Origin: Nocardioides sp. Arc9.136 | GTDB taxonomy: Bacteria; Actinomycetota; Actinomycetes; Propionibacteriales; Nocardioidaceae | Assembly (NCBI RefSeq): GCF_030506255.1 | Contig: NZ_CP113431.1 | Coordinates: 4,103,001 to 4,167,000, forward strand | DNA length: 64,000 nucleotides | Reading direction: 5' to 3' | In this document: in pieces, positions 44,468-52,657 of the stretch | How the letters are laid out: every line of letters begins with the position of its first letter | Position numbering within the stretch: position 1 is the stretch's first letter | Notes under the pieces: model-generated | The model's input: the letters and a program-made list of their open reading frames with translations, nothing else | Told to the model about the DNA's origin: nothing | The model's database searches: none | Program-made: the position numbers and the translations under genes

Positions 44468-45802
44468 TTAAGAGCGCGCAGCCTCCTCAGCAGCCACGTT
44501 GTTATGGGACGGAAGGCCGAGCCGCTTCCGGTGGTGGTAGACCAGCCAACCCTGTGGCGTCAAGTTCGCTACGACCCGTGAAGCATTCTCGGGGTCAACC
44601 CCCTTTTCCATCAGCTGAACTTCCTTGAAATCAGTGATCGCAATTGACATGTTTTGCGACTGACTGAAGAACGTCCTCCAGTCGCTGACTCGACAAAAGC
44701 CGCCCATCTCCGCCAACTGATCAAAAAACTGCCAAGTGCGCTGACTGATGCCTCTAGCGTCGGAGTGTGCACTATCGGCAACGTCTTGTAGCCAATTTTC
44801 CATCGCGGTTTGAAGTTCCTGGCCAGTCGGCAACTCCAAGTCCTTGACCAGGTACTCTGCATATACGTAGTCGCTGAATTGTTGCGCGTAGGCCATCGCG
44901 TCACGCAAGTTGCGATTCAGGACTCCGTACAGGAACTCGAACCCTTCCGGAGGGACAGGCGCGTACGCGTTAGGGCCGCCAAATTCCTCGAGTCGTCTCT
45001 CGACGGCAGCAAGTGACGCCTCGTCAGAGAGGGGGCCTACCCTCATGGGGGCGTCGAAAACGCCGCTCAGCCTTGCAGAGCGAGCCCGCGAAACGATGCC
45101 TCGCGAGCCGCACAGAACCCACCTCGTGCCGGGCAGTTTGAAAACTGTATCCCGCAGCGCTTCAAGGGTCCGCCGCGCTTCGCCGGCCGTCTCAAGGAGT
45201 TCGAGGTTGTCCACGACGCAGACTACGGCCCCGGCGTCATTCGTTGGAAAGCAGCGCAAGAGTTGTTCCCGAACAGCCTCTGGGAAACCACTCGACGCGT
45301 AACCATCCGACTCGTTCGGAACCGCCCCTCCGCCGCCGCCGAACCCAGCTATTGAGCCGGTTGCCTGACGGAAGGTAGCGTCGTTCAACCAGTTGTCAAG
45401 GCGCGCCACGTCGGGTATATCCAGCCCCGCCTTGCGGAAAGCTTCAATGTGAGCGATCAGCGTTTGGGCAATGCCGAAATAAACCTGTTTCTCGAACTGA
45501 TCGACCGTCATGGTCGCCTGGAATGGCTCGCACGGTACAAAAAGATTCTTACTGGGACTTGCTGCGCCTCGTCGAAGCATCCGATAGGTGGCGACGGCGA
45601 TCAAGCTGGATTTGCCAACACCCGCAAGGCCTTCGACGGTCGGGTGCGTCCCCATCGAGCCGATTCGCCGCTGTAGTTGCTCGACTTCGCGGTCTCGACC
45701 CACGAGTAGTCTGTCGCCAACTTCGTCACCTGGAAGATTGAGATTATTATAGGGGTTTGCCCTGAAGCCGAACTGCGGCCAGATGGTGTACGGGTTCGCC
45801 AT
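44468..45802 (-). CDS. P-loop ATPase (ORC/STAND-like), probably horizontally acquired
   Basis: The 444-residue protein has Walker A GLAGVGKSS (58-66), Walker B VVCVVDNLE (Asp198, Glu201), a sensor-like WVLCGSRG stretch and a C-terminal helical/winged-helix region. Before the P-loop, LLVGRDREVEQLQRRI resembles the ORC/STAND entry. The specific function is not recognised; lone ATPases of this kind are often defence or regulatory NTPases. Base composition is much lower than its neighbours (29 of 60 GC at 44641-44700), with codons such as TAT, AAT and CTT. The ATG at 45802 follows TACGAT by 6 nt, suggesting a leaderless transcript. Confidence 0.85.
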   Translation of the reverse strand: MANPYTIWPQFGFRANPYNNLNLPGDEVGDRLLVGRDREVEQLQRRIGSMGTHPTVEGLAGVGKSSLIAVATYRMLRRGAASPSKNLFVPCEPFQATMTVDQFEKQVYFGIAQTLIAHIEAFRKAGLDIPDVARLDNWLNDATFRQATGSIAGFGGGGGAVPNESDGYASSGFPEAVREQLLRCFPTNDAGAVVCVVDNLELLETAGEARRTLEALRDTVFKLPGTRWVLCGSRGIVSRARSARLSGVFDAPMRVGPLSDEASLAAVERRLEEFGGPNAYAPVPPEGFEFLYGVLNRNLRDAMAYAQQFSDYVYAEYLVKDLELPTGQELQTAMENWLQDVADSAHSDARGISQRTWQFFDQLAEMGGFCRVSDWRTFFSQSQNMSIAITDFKEVQLMEKGVDPENASRVVANLTPQGWLVYHHRKRLGLPSHNNVAAEEAARS

Positions 45803-45808
45803 GCGGCG

Positions 45809-45814
45809 ATCGTA
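45809..45814 (-). promoter_or_regulatory. leaderless -10 box (TACGAT) of the ATPase gene
   Basis: On the minus strand TACGAT ends exactly 6 nt before the ATG at 45802; no ribosome binding site is present. Confidence 0.5.
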
Positions 45815-45986
45815 ACGACGTAATGGGGGCAGACTCACGACTTGCGAGAATCTCGATCTCGGTCGGCCCGCCTCAATCGTGGGGGACCACGCGTCGCACT
45901 CGACCCCGCTGGTGGTTGCTGGGCCGGGCGACTACGGCCGGGGAAGACGCAGTGCTGGCCGCGGAGCCGGTCTGGATGGCGGGGCG

Positions 45987-46025
45987 GGGTCTCGACGACG
46001 CTCGCCGGGGCTCGCTGCTCGACCG
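45987..46025 (-). repeat. single copy of the dispersed repeat found around the DUF222/HNH gene
   Basis: This copy runs from GGGTCTCGACGACGCTCGC to GCTCGCTGCTCGACCGG and has the same ends as the right array at 12061-12229, differing in the middle. It lies between the ATPase gene and the 3' end of the amidohydrolase gene, at the edge of the low-GC island. The rest of 45803-46110 contains no recognisable gene. Confidence 0.85.
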
Positions 46026-46110
46026 GCGGTGCAGGCGCGCCGCTCGAGCGGCGGCGTGCGGACAGCACCAGGCCCGGACCCCCTCCGGGAGCCCGGGCCT
46101 GGAGAGTGGG

Positions 46111-47595
46111 TCAGCGGCGGCCGGAGCGGCGGACGAACTGCCCGCGCGGGGAGCCGACGATGTCGCCGTCGCGCAGGACGGCCTCGCCGCGGAGGTAGGT
46201 GTCGGTCACCTTGGCGGTCAGCTCGAACCCCTCGAAGGGGGTGTACTCCTGGGTGGAGAGGGAGTCCTCGGCGTGCACCTCGTAGGTGACGTCGTCGTCG
46301 AGCAGGCAGAAGTCGGCGTCCTTGCCGACGGCCAGGTCGCCCTTGTCCTTCATGCCGAAGCGCTCCGCGGGGTTGCGGGAGACGAGCTCGGCGATGCGGG
46401 TGTACGACAGGCCGCGGCGACGGCCCTCGGTGACCAGCGCGGGCAGGAGGTACTCGGTGCCGCCGAACCCGGACTTCGCGAGGAACACGTCCTCCTTGGG
46501 CTCCCCGAACTTCGTCTCCTCGCGGCAGCACGCGTGGTCGGAGGTGACCCACGAGAAGTTGCCGGCGAGCACGTGCTCCCACAGGGAGTCGACGTCCTCG
46601 GGGGAACGCAGCGGCGGGTTCACCTTGCCGCCGAGCGAGGCGGTGTTGTAGTTGGCGACCAGGTGGCCGACGGTGACCTCGCGGCGGAAGTCGATGTGCG
46701 GGAAGGTCTGCTGCATCATCATCGCCGCCTCGATCGCCTTGCGCGAGGTGAGGTGGAGCAGGTTGATGGTGGGCAGCTCGGTCTCGTGGGCGAGGTAGGA
46801 GGCGATGGTGATCGCCAGGCCCTCGGAGTGCGGCGGACGCGAGGCGCTGTACGCCTCGAGCCCGGTGAGCTTGCCCTCCTGCTCGACCAGCTTGGTGTAG
46901 GCGCGCATGATCTCGGCGGTCTCGCAGTGCAGCGAGAGGGAGATGGCGTCGCGGTCCTCGGCGAAGCGCTCGTCCGCGCGGGCCTTCTGCAGCGCACGCA
47001 TGATGAACTCGAAGTGGGCGAGGTCGTAGGACTCGTCCTCGGGCAGCATCAGGAACGAGCCCTGGTCCGCGGAGCGCCCGTGCAGCCCGTGGCTGCCGTA
47101 GAACATGAAGATCTTGAAGGACGGCACGCCGTGCTCCTCGATCATCATCGGGATCTCCTCGATGTGCTCCTGGAGGATCGGGGCGACGTGGAAGGCGTAG
47201 TCGACGAACGCCCGGCCGTCGGTCGCGGCCAGGATGTCGGGGAAGACCTCGCGGTAGGGCCCGGTGCGGTTCATGTAGTAGGCGCCGGTGCGGATGTAGG
47301 TGATCCCGGAGGTCACGCCGCCCTGGGCGGACGCGCGGCTCTCGGTGTCGGCGTCCTCGCCGAGCTCGTTGTAGATGCCCCAGTGCTGGTGCACGTCCAC
47401 GACGCCCGGGAAGAGGTGCTTCCCGCCGGCGTCGAGGACCTCGGCACCACCTGCGTCGATCGAGGGCTCGAACGCGGCGAACCGGCCGTCGCGGACCGCG
47501 ACGTCGAGGTCCTCCGGCTGCTCCTGGCCGGGGCGGACGACCCGGGCGTTCTTGATGACGAGGTCGTACCCCGAGGTCTCGCTGGCGTTGCTCAC
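46111..47595 (-). CDS. hydantoinase/dihydropyrimidinase-like amidohydrolase
   Basis: This 494-residue cyclic-amidohydrolase-superfamily enzyme has His69-Gln-His71 (DVHQHWG), the probable carboxylated Lys161 (SFKIFMFYG), His223 (SLHCET), His281 (LLHLTS) and Asp353 (TSDHACC), the full binuclear metal set. It should open a cyclic amide, imide or ureide ring. It is the last of four genes overlapping by 4 nt (CoA-transferase, cyclase, MmgE/PrpD, amidohydrolase). The substrate is unknown. Confidence 0.9.
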   Translation of the reverse strand: MSNASETSGYDLVIKNARVVRPGQEQPEDLDVAVRDGRFAAFEPSIDAGGAEVLDAGGKHLFPGVVDVHQHWGIYNELGEDADTESRASAQGGVTSGITYIRTGAYYMNRTGPYREVFPDILAATDGRAFVDYAFHVAPILQEHIEEIPMMIEEHGVPSFKIFMFYGSHGLHGRSADQGSFLMLPEDESYDLAHFEFIMRALQKARADERFAEDRDAISLSLHCETAEIMRAYTKLVEQEGKLTGLEAYSASRPPHSEGLAITIASYLAHETELPTINLLHLTSRKAIEAAMMMQQTFPHIDFRREVTVGHLVANYNTASLGGKVNPPLRSPEDVDSLWEHVLAGNFSWVTSDHACCREETKFGEPKEDVFLAKSGFGGTEYLLPALVTEGRRRGLSYTRIAELVSRNPAERFGMKDKGDLAVGKDADFCLLDDDVTYEVHAEDSLSTQEYTPFEGFELTAKVTDTYLRGEAVLRDGDIVGSPRGQFVRRSGRR

Positions 47596-49043
47596 GGTCG
47601 GTCACCCTTCTCGTTGTCTCGCATGGCGCCGGCGTCGACGCGCGTGAGGGGCGCGAGGACGGCGGACAGGTCGGTGCAGGTCTCGAGCGTCCGGCAGGCC
47701 TCCGCGAGGGCGGCCGCGTCGGCCGCCTCCAGGACCCGGGACGCGTTGGCGTCGAACTTGGCGGTCAGCTCCTCGAACGACAGCGGCCGCTCCGGGCCGC
47801 CGCGGGTCGTCAGCACCTCGTGCACGACCTCACGGCCGTCGGTCAGGTGCGCGGTGAGGACCGCCGGGAACTGCCGCGGGAAGATGTCGGTGCAGCGCTG
47901 GTCCGGCACCACGTCGACCTTGGCCATGATCGCCCGGCGCTCCGGGTCGCGGGCCAGCTCGTCGGTGTAGTCGTCCACGCCCGCCCCGAGGCCGGAGCCG
48001 CCGAGCAGGCCGACCGCGACGGCGTACGGCCCGCTGAACTGCGCCATGTAGCCGGTCTCCGGGGCCCGCTTGACGTCGATCGGCTCCCCGATCGTGCGCA
48101 GGTTGGGCGCGGGCACGCCGAGGACGAGCCGCTCGACGTCGTCGGGACCGATCCCCGCCTCGCGGAGGCGGCCGGCCGCGTCGACCGCGGCGTGGGTGAA
48201 GTGGTTGGCCGGGTAGGGCTTCACGAAGATGCCCGGCACCGCCCAGTCGGTGCCGAGGCCGTCGGTCACCGCGGCGGCGTCGTACTGCCCGTGCAGCCAC
48301 GCCTGGTAGAAGCCGAAGCGGCCCTCCAGGACGGTCGGCGGGCCGGTGAAGCCGTGCTCGACCAGCTCGGCCGCCGAGACCGCCGCGTGGGCGGCCCAGC
48401 CGCAGTGCATCCGCTTCACGGTGCCGCCGGTGCGGTTGGCCTCGATAATCCCCGACGCCATCGACGCCGCGACGCCCAGCGCGTCCACGACCGCGTCGGC
48501 GTCGCCGCCGGCCAGGACGGTCGCGGCGACCGCCCCGCCCATCGCGCCGCAGATCGAGGTGGCGTGCTGGCCGTGCTCGAAGAAGGTGGAGTTCTTGGCC
48601 GCCTCGTCGTAGCCCGCCATGCCCAGCCGGACGCAGACTTCCAGCCCGATCGCGGTGGCGCGCACCAGCTCCCGACCGTCGGCGCCGTGCCGCTCGGCGG
48701 CCGCGAGGGCCGCCGGGACGACCGTGGCGCTCGGGTGCAGCACCGAGGGCAGGTGGGTGTCGTCGTAGTCGAGGGAGTGCGCGAGCACCCCGTTGACGAA
48801 CGCCGCCAGCGCGGCGGGCAGCCGCTCCGGCACGCCGACCGCGGACGCGACCGGCCGGCCGCCCTGGTAGCTGGCCCAGGAGCGTGCGGCCCGGCTGGTC
48901 TCCAGGGTCGAGGCGGCCACGGCGATGCCGAGCGTGTCGAGGACGCGCTTGCGGACGCTGTCGACGACGTCCTGCGGGAGGTCGTCGTAGCCGGTGGCCG
49001 CGGCGAAGTCGCCGAGCTGCTGGGCGAGGGTCCGCTCGCTCAT
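47592..49043 (-). CDS. MmgE/PrpD-family protein (first copy)
   Basis: This 483-residue protein has the MmgE/PrpD opening (LGDFAAATGYDDLPQDVVDSVRKRVLDTLG) and the conserved DYDDTHLPSVLHPSATVVPAALAAAE stretch. The family includes 2-methylcitrate dehydratase, cis-aconitate decarboxylase and iminodisuccinate epimerase; it works on tri- and dicarboxylates without a metal. Function here is undetermined. A second divergent family member lies at 51227. Confidence 0.9.
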   Translation of the reverse strand: MSERTLAQQLGDFAAATGYDDLPQDVVDSVRKRVLDTLGIAVAASTLETSRAARSWASYQGGRPVASAVGVPERLPAALAAFVNGVLAHSLDYDDTHLPSVLHPSATVVPAALAAAERHGADGRELVRATAIGLEVCVRLGMAGYDEAAKNSTFFEHGQHATSICGAMGGAVAATVLAGGDADAVVDALGVAASMASGIIEANRTGGTVKRMHCGWAAHAAVSAAELVEHGFTGPPTVLEGRFGFYQAWLHGQYDAAAVTDGLGTDWAVPGIFVKPYPANHFTHAAVDAAGRLREAGIGPDDVERLVLGVPAPNLRTIGEPIDVKRAPETGYMAQFSGPYAVAVGLLGGSGLGAGVDDYTDELARDPERRAIMAKVDVVPDQRCTDIFPRQFPAVLTAHLTDGREVVHEVLTTRGGPERPLSFEELTAKFDANASRVLEAADAAALAEACRTLETCTDLSAVLAPLTRVDAGAMRDNEKGDRP

Positions 49044-49861
49044 GCCGTCGCCGCCGAGCGGATCGCGAGCGGACGCACCGGCGAGCCGGTGGCGCCGTAG
49101 ATGTTGAGCGGCACCAGGACGAAGGTGAACTCCGCCCAGCCGGTCGCGGCGAGACCCTCGAGGTCGAGCGCCTCGACGATGTAGATGCCCGCCTCGACCA
49201 GGAGGACCCGGTGCGCCGGCAGCAGCGCGTGCCCGCCACCCGGGGCGAGCCGCTCGAAGGCGATGGTGTCGGCGCCCGCCGCGTGCACCCGCCGGTCGGC
49301 GAGCCACTGGGCACCGGCCTCGCCGACGCCGGGCACGCCCGAGGGCCCGCCGACGTACGGCGCACCCTCGGCGAAGCGTGAGCCCCAGCCGCTGCGGATC
49401 AGCACCACGTCGCCCTCGCCGACCTCGACGCCCTGCCGGGCGGAGGTGGCCTCCAGGTCGGCCACGGTGATCTCGTAGCCGCCCTCGCAGTGCTCCACAC
49501 CGAGGTGTCCGGCGACGTCGAGGAGCACCCCGCGACGGACCATCGGGGCGATGGTGTGGACGCCGAGCTCTTCGTACTTGCCCCCGACGCCGGCCGCGAC
49601 GGCGTCGACGCCGCCGTGCATCTTGCCGTCGAAGGACACGTGCGCGAGCGCGTCGATGTGGGTGCCGACGTGGGTGCCGGTCGTGATCATGTCGTTGGCG
49701 GCGCTGCTCCCGTCGGAGCGCACCATGTCGCCGTGGCGGCGCGGCAGGGTGTGCCAGAACGCCGGGTGGTTGGGCGACTGCGGCATGCCGACGCGCAGCT
49801 GGCGACCGAGGTCGACGACCTCCACGCCTGCTTGCACGGCCCCGAGCAGGGCGTCCGTCAT
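49040..49861 (-). CDS. cyclase-family (kynurenine-formamidase-like) metal hydrolase
   Basis: The 273-residue protein has the family metal motif HxGTHxDxxxH: His64, His68, Asp70 and His74 in THVGTHIDALAH. Relatives hydrolyse N-formylkynurenine, isatin or other amides and lactones. It overlaps its neighbours at ATGA on both sides, placing amide or lactone hydrolysis within the pathway. Confidence 0.9.
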   Translation of the reverse strand: MTDALLGAVQAGVEVVDLGRQLRVGMPQSPNHPAFWHTLPRRHGDMVRSDGSSAANDMITTGTHVGTHIDALAHVSFDGKMHGGVDAVAAGVGGKYEELGVHTIAPMVRRGVLLDVAGHLGVEHCEGGYEITVADLEATSARQGVEVGEGDVVLIRSGWGSRFAEGAPYVGGPSGVPGVGEAGAQWLADRRVHAAGADTIAFERLAPGGGHALLPAHRVLLVEAGIYIVEALDLEGLAATGWAEFTFVLVPLNIYGATGSPVRPLAIRSAATA

Positions 49862-51054
49862 CGCACGATCTCCTTCTTCTTCAGGGTGGCGATCTCGTCG
49901 GCGTCCAGGCCGACCTCGCCGAGCACCTCGTCGGTGTCGGCGCCGATCGCGCGGCCGGTGAACCGGATGCGGCCCGGCGTCTCGCTCATCCGCCACATCA
50001 CGTTGTGCTGCAGGAGCGGGCCGAGGTCGGGGTCGTCGACCTCGACGAGCATCTCCGTCTCCCGCACGTGGGGGTCCTCGGTGATGTCGCGCGCGTCGTA
50101 GACCGGCGCGATGGCGGCCCCGGCCTCGGTGAAGGCGTCGAGGACCGTCTCCCGGTCGCGCTGGGCGATCCAGCCCCCCACCATCTCGTCGAGCAGGTCG
50201 ACGTGCTCGGCGCGACCGGCGCCGGTGGCGAACCACGGCTCGTCGATGACCTCGGGATGACCCACGAGCTCCATGACCCGCTCGGCGATCCGCTGCGCGC
50301 TGGTGCTGATCGCGACCCAGCGGTCGTCGGCGGTGCGGTAGGTGTTGCGCGGGGCGTTGTTGGTGGACCGGTTGCCCTGGCGCTGCGGCACCTCGCCGAG
50401 CTGCTGGTAGACCGTCGGCCCCGGGCCGACGGCGGCCATGATCGGCTCGAGGATGCTGAGGTCGACGACCTGCCCGCGGCCGGTGGCGTCGCGGTGGCGC
50501 AGCGCCATGAGCACGGCCGAGGAGGCGGCGATGCCGCAGATGCTGTCGGCCAGGCCGAACGCCGGCAGCGTCGGCGGGCCGTCCGGCTCACCGGTGGCGG
50601 CGGCGAAGCCGCTCATCGCCTCGGCGAGGGTGCCGAAGCCGGCGCGCGAGGAGTACGGCCCGGTCTGCCCGAAGCCGGTCAGCCGGGCGACCACGAGCCC
50701 GGGGTTGTCGGCCTGGAGCACGTCGGGGCCGATCCCCCAGCGCTCGAGCGTGCCCGGGCGGAAGTTCTCGACGACGACGTCGGCGGTCGCGGCGAGCCGA
50801 CGGAAGACCGCGGCGCCGTCGGGGTGCTTGAGGTCGAGGGCGACCGTCCGCTTGTTGCGGCTGATCTCCTTCCACCACAGCGGGACGCCGTCCTTGCTGC
50901 GGCCGTGGCCGCGCATGTTGTCGCCGTGGCGGGGGTGCTCGATCTTGACGACGTCGGCGCCGTAGTCGCCCAGGATCTGGCAGCACAGCGGGCCGGCCAG
51001 GATCGTCGAGACGTCGAGGACCCGCAGGCCCTCCAGTGGCATCGGCTCTGGCAC
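49858..51054 (-). CDS. CaiB/BaiF-type (family III) CoA-transferase
   Basis: The 398-residue enzyme opens LEGLRVLDVSTILAGPLCCQILGDYGADVVKIE and has the catalytic aspartate at 170 (GLADSICG). It should move CoA between carboxylic acids, activating the acid for the CitE-like lyase. The start is GTG at 51054 or ATG at 51042. Operator site 4 lies 10 nt upstream of the GTG. It is first of the four-gene operon down to 46111. Confidence 0.92.
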   Translation of the reverse strand: MPEPMPLEGLRVLDVSTILAGPLCCQILGDYGADVVKIEHPRHGDNMRGHGRSKDGVPLWWKEISRNKRTVALDLKHPDGAAVFRRLAATADVVVENFRPGTLERWGIGPDVLQADNPGLVVARLTGFGQTGPYSSRAGFGTLAEAMSGFAAATGEPDGPPTLPAFGLADSICGIAASSAVLMALRHRDATGRGQVVDLSILEPIMAAVGPGPTVYQQLGEVPQRQGNRSTNNAPRNTYRTADDRWVAISTSAQRIAERVMELVGHPEVIDEPWFATGAGRAEHVDLLDEMVGGWIAQRDRETVLDAFTEAGAAIAPVYDARDITEDPHVRETEMLVEVDDPDLGPLLQHNVMWRMSETPGRIRFTGRAIGADTDEVLGEVGLDADEIATLKKKEIVR

Positions 51055-51064
51055 GCGTCCATCC

Positions 51065-51081
51065 GTTCCGCTTGCAGAAAC
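51065..51081. promoter_or_regulatory. operator site 4 (GTTCCGCTTGCAGAAAC)
   Basis: This site shares GTTCCGCT at one end and GAAAC at the other with site 3, directly before the CoA-transferase gene. It supports one regulator for both operon groups. Confidence 0.6.
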
Positions 51082-51191
51082 ATCTGACAGGGCCTCACTC
51101 TAACCACATCACCCGCCGGAACAGAAGACTCTGCCGGTCGAATACTCACGATCAGCGGCCAACTTGCGCGCACCGCGAGCCCGAGCGCCCA

Positions 51192-51220
51192 TTGTCGGAA
51201 CCCCGCGCCCGGCGTACCGT
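51192..51220 (+). promoter_or_regulatory. promoter of the second MmgE/PrpD gene
   Basis: TTGTCG (51192-51197), a 17-bp spacer and TACCGT (51215-51220) end 6 nt before the GTG at 51227, an ideal leaderless arrangement. Confidence 0.6.
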
Positions 51221-51226
51221 CGCGGG

Positions 51227-52642
51227 GTGACGACGACAGATGCGTTCCTTCTGGCGGAACAGACGCGATCGGCGATCGACCGCTTGGCCGGCACGTTGCA
51301 CGACTACCGGCACGGGGACGTGCGACCAGTGGCCGACCGCCTCCCGGTGGTGCTCACCGACCTCCTCGGGGTCACGGTCGCCGGCATGCGGACGCCCGAG
51401 CTCCGGCGCCTCCTGGACGTGTGGCCGACGCCGGCCGGACCGCACCCGCTCGTCGGCTGCGAGCGGCGCACGGACCCCGACACCGCCGCGCGGCTGCTCG
51501 CCACCGCCGCCTGCTCACAGGAGCTCGACGAGGGCAACAAGCACGCCGCCGGGCACCCGGCCGCGCACGTGGTGCCCGCCGCCCTGGCCGCCGCGCACGA
51601 GTCGCCCACGCCGGTCACCGGGGAGCGGCTGCTGACCGCCGTCGCCGTGGGCTACGAGGTCGCCGCACGGTTCGGCCGGGCCCTGCGCCGGGACCCCGCA
51701 TGGCACACGCACGGCCACTGGGGCGTGACCGGGGCGGCGGCCGCCGCCGCGGTCGTCCACGGCTGCACGGTCGAGCAGCTGGCCGCCGCGATCGACGTCA
51801 GCACCGACCTGATGACCGTCACCCCCTGGACCTCGGTGCTCGCCGGCGACTTCGCGCGCAACCTGTGGCTCGGGCAGGCCGCGGTCGGCGGGCTGCTGGC
51901 CGCCCGGCTGGCCCGCGCCGGCCTGGCGGTCAACCGCGGCGGGGCTGCGGCGGCGTTCGACCTGCTCGGCACGCTGGACCCGGACGTGCTGGTCGAGGAC
52001 CTCGGCGAGCGGTGGCTGGTGGCCGAGGGCTACCTCAAGCAGCACGCCGCCTGCTCCTACACCCACCCGGCGGTCGACCTCGTGCAGTCGCTGCGCCGCG
52101 CCGACGGCTGGTCGGGCGACGACGTCGCCTCGGTCCACGTCGCCACCCACGGCTTGGCCCGACCGCTCCTCCAGCGCGACCCGGTCACCCGGCTCGGCGC
52201 GATGTTCTCGATGCCGTTCGTCGTGGCCGTGGCCTGCACCGCCGACGCCGTCGACCCGAGCACGATGGAGCCCGGCACGGCGGCGTTCGAGCGTGCCGCG
52301 GCCTTCAGCGACCGGGTGGTGGTCGAGGTGCGCGCCGACCTCGACGCCCACCTGCCCCGCCGGCGGGTGACCGAGGTGGTCGTCGAGCTCGCCGACGGAC
52401 GGACCGTCGCGCTCGCCCAGCCCGACCCGATCGGGGACACGGCCCACTTCCCCCTGGGCGAGGCGGACGTGGTCGCGAAGATCGACCGGCTCCTGGCGGC
52501 GGGTCCGGACCGCCCCACCGACGCGAGCAGGGGCGCCGACGGGCCCCGGGCGGCCGACCTGCTGGCCGGTGTCCGGGCACTCGTCGACGCCCCTGACGTC
52601 GTGGCGGCGTACGCCGCGCTGCCGTACGTCGGCGCGACCTGA
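51227..52642 (+). CDS. MmgE/PrpD-family protein (second copy)
   Basis: The 471-residue protein aligns with the MmgE/PrpD fold (VVLTDLLGVTVAGM, EGNKHAAGHPAAHVVPAALAAAHE). It is clearly diverged from the copy at 47592, so the two probably catalyse different steps. The GTG at 51227 is supported by the promoter spacing and by the MTTTDAFLLAEQ opening; a TTG near 51284 is possible. Operator site 5 falls within its first codons. Confidence 0.87.
   Translation: MTTTDAFLLAEQTRSAIDRLAGTLHDYRHGDVRPVADRLPVVLTDLLGVTVAGMRTPELRRLLDVWPTPAGPHPLVGCERRTDPDTAARLLATAACSQELDEGNKHAAGHPAAHVVPAALAAAHESPTPVTGERLLTAVAVGYEVAARFGRALRRDPAWHTHGHWGVTGAAAAAAVVHGCTVEQLAAAIDVSTDLMTVTPWTSVLAGDFARNLWLGQAAVGGLLAARLARAGLAVNRGGAAAAFDLLGTLDPDVLVEDLGERWLVAEGYLKQHAACSYTHPAVDLVQSLRRADGWSGDDVASVHVATHGLARPLLQRDPVTRLGAMFSMPFVVAVACTADAVDPSTMEPGTAAFERAAAFSDRVVVEVRADLDAHLPRRRVTEVVVELADGRTVALAQPDPIGDTAHFPLGEADVVAKIDRLLAAGPDRPTDASRGADGPRAADLLAGVRALVDAPDVVAAYAALPYVGAT
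51244..51260. promoter_or_regulatory. operator site 5 (GTTCCTTCTGGCGGAAC)
   Basis: A perfect-armed 17-bp palindrome whose reverse complement differs from site 1 at one base. It lies 18 to 34 nt after the inferred transcription start, where a bound repressor would block elongation. Confidence 0.65.
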
Positions 52643-52657
52643 CGCGCCGTCGCAGGC

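Noticed and set aside
44442..45915. Possible target-site duplication CTGGTGG flanking the ATPase island (44442-44448 and 45909-45915)
   Set aside because: A 7-base match between two stretches of about 100 bases is expected by chance at this composition, and no transposase or terminal repeats accompany it.
46111..47595. Reading the amidohydrolase as a proven D-hydantoinase
   Set aside because: The metal ligands fit the whole cyclic amidohydrolase group, which also includes allantoinase and dihydropyrimidinase. No N-carbamoyl amino-acid hydrolase is encoded nearby to support a hydantoin pathway.
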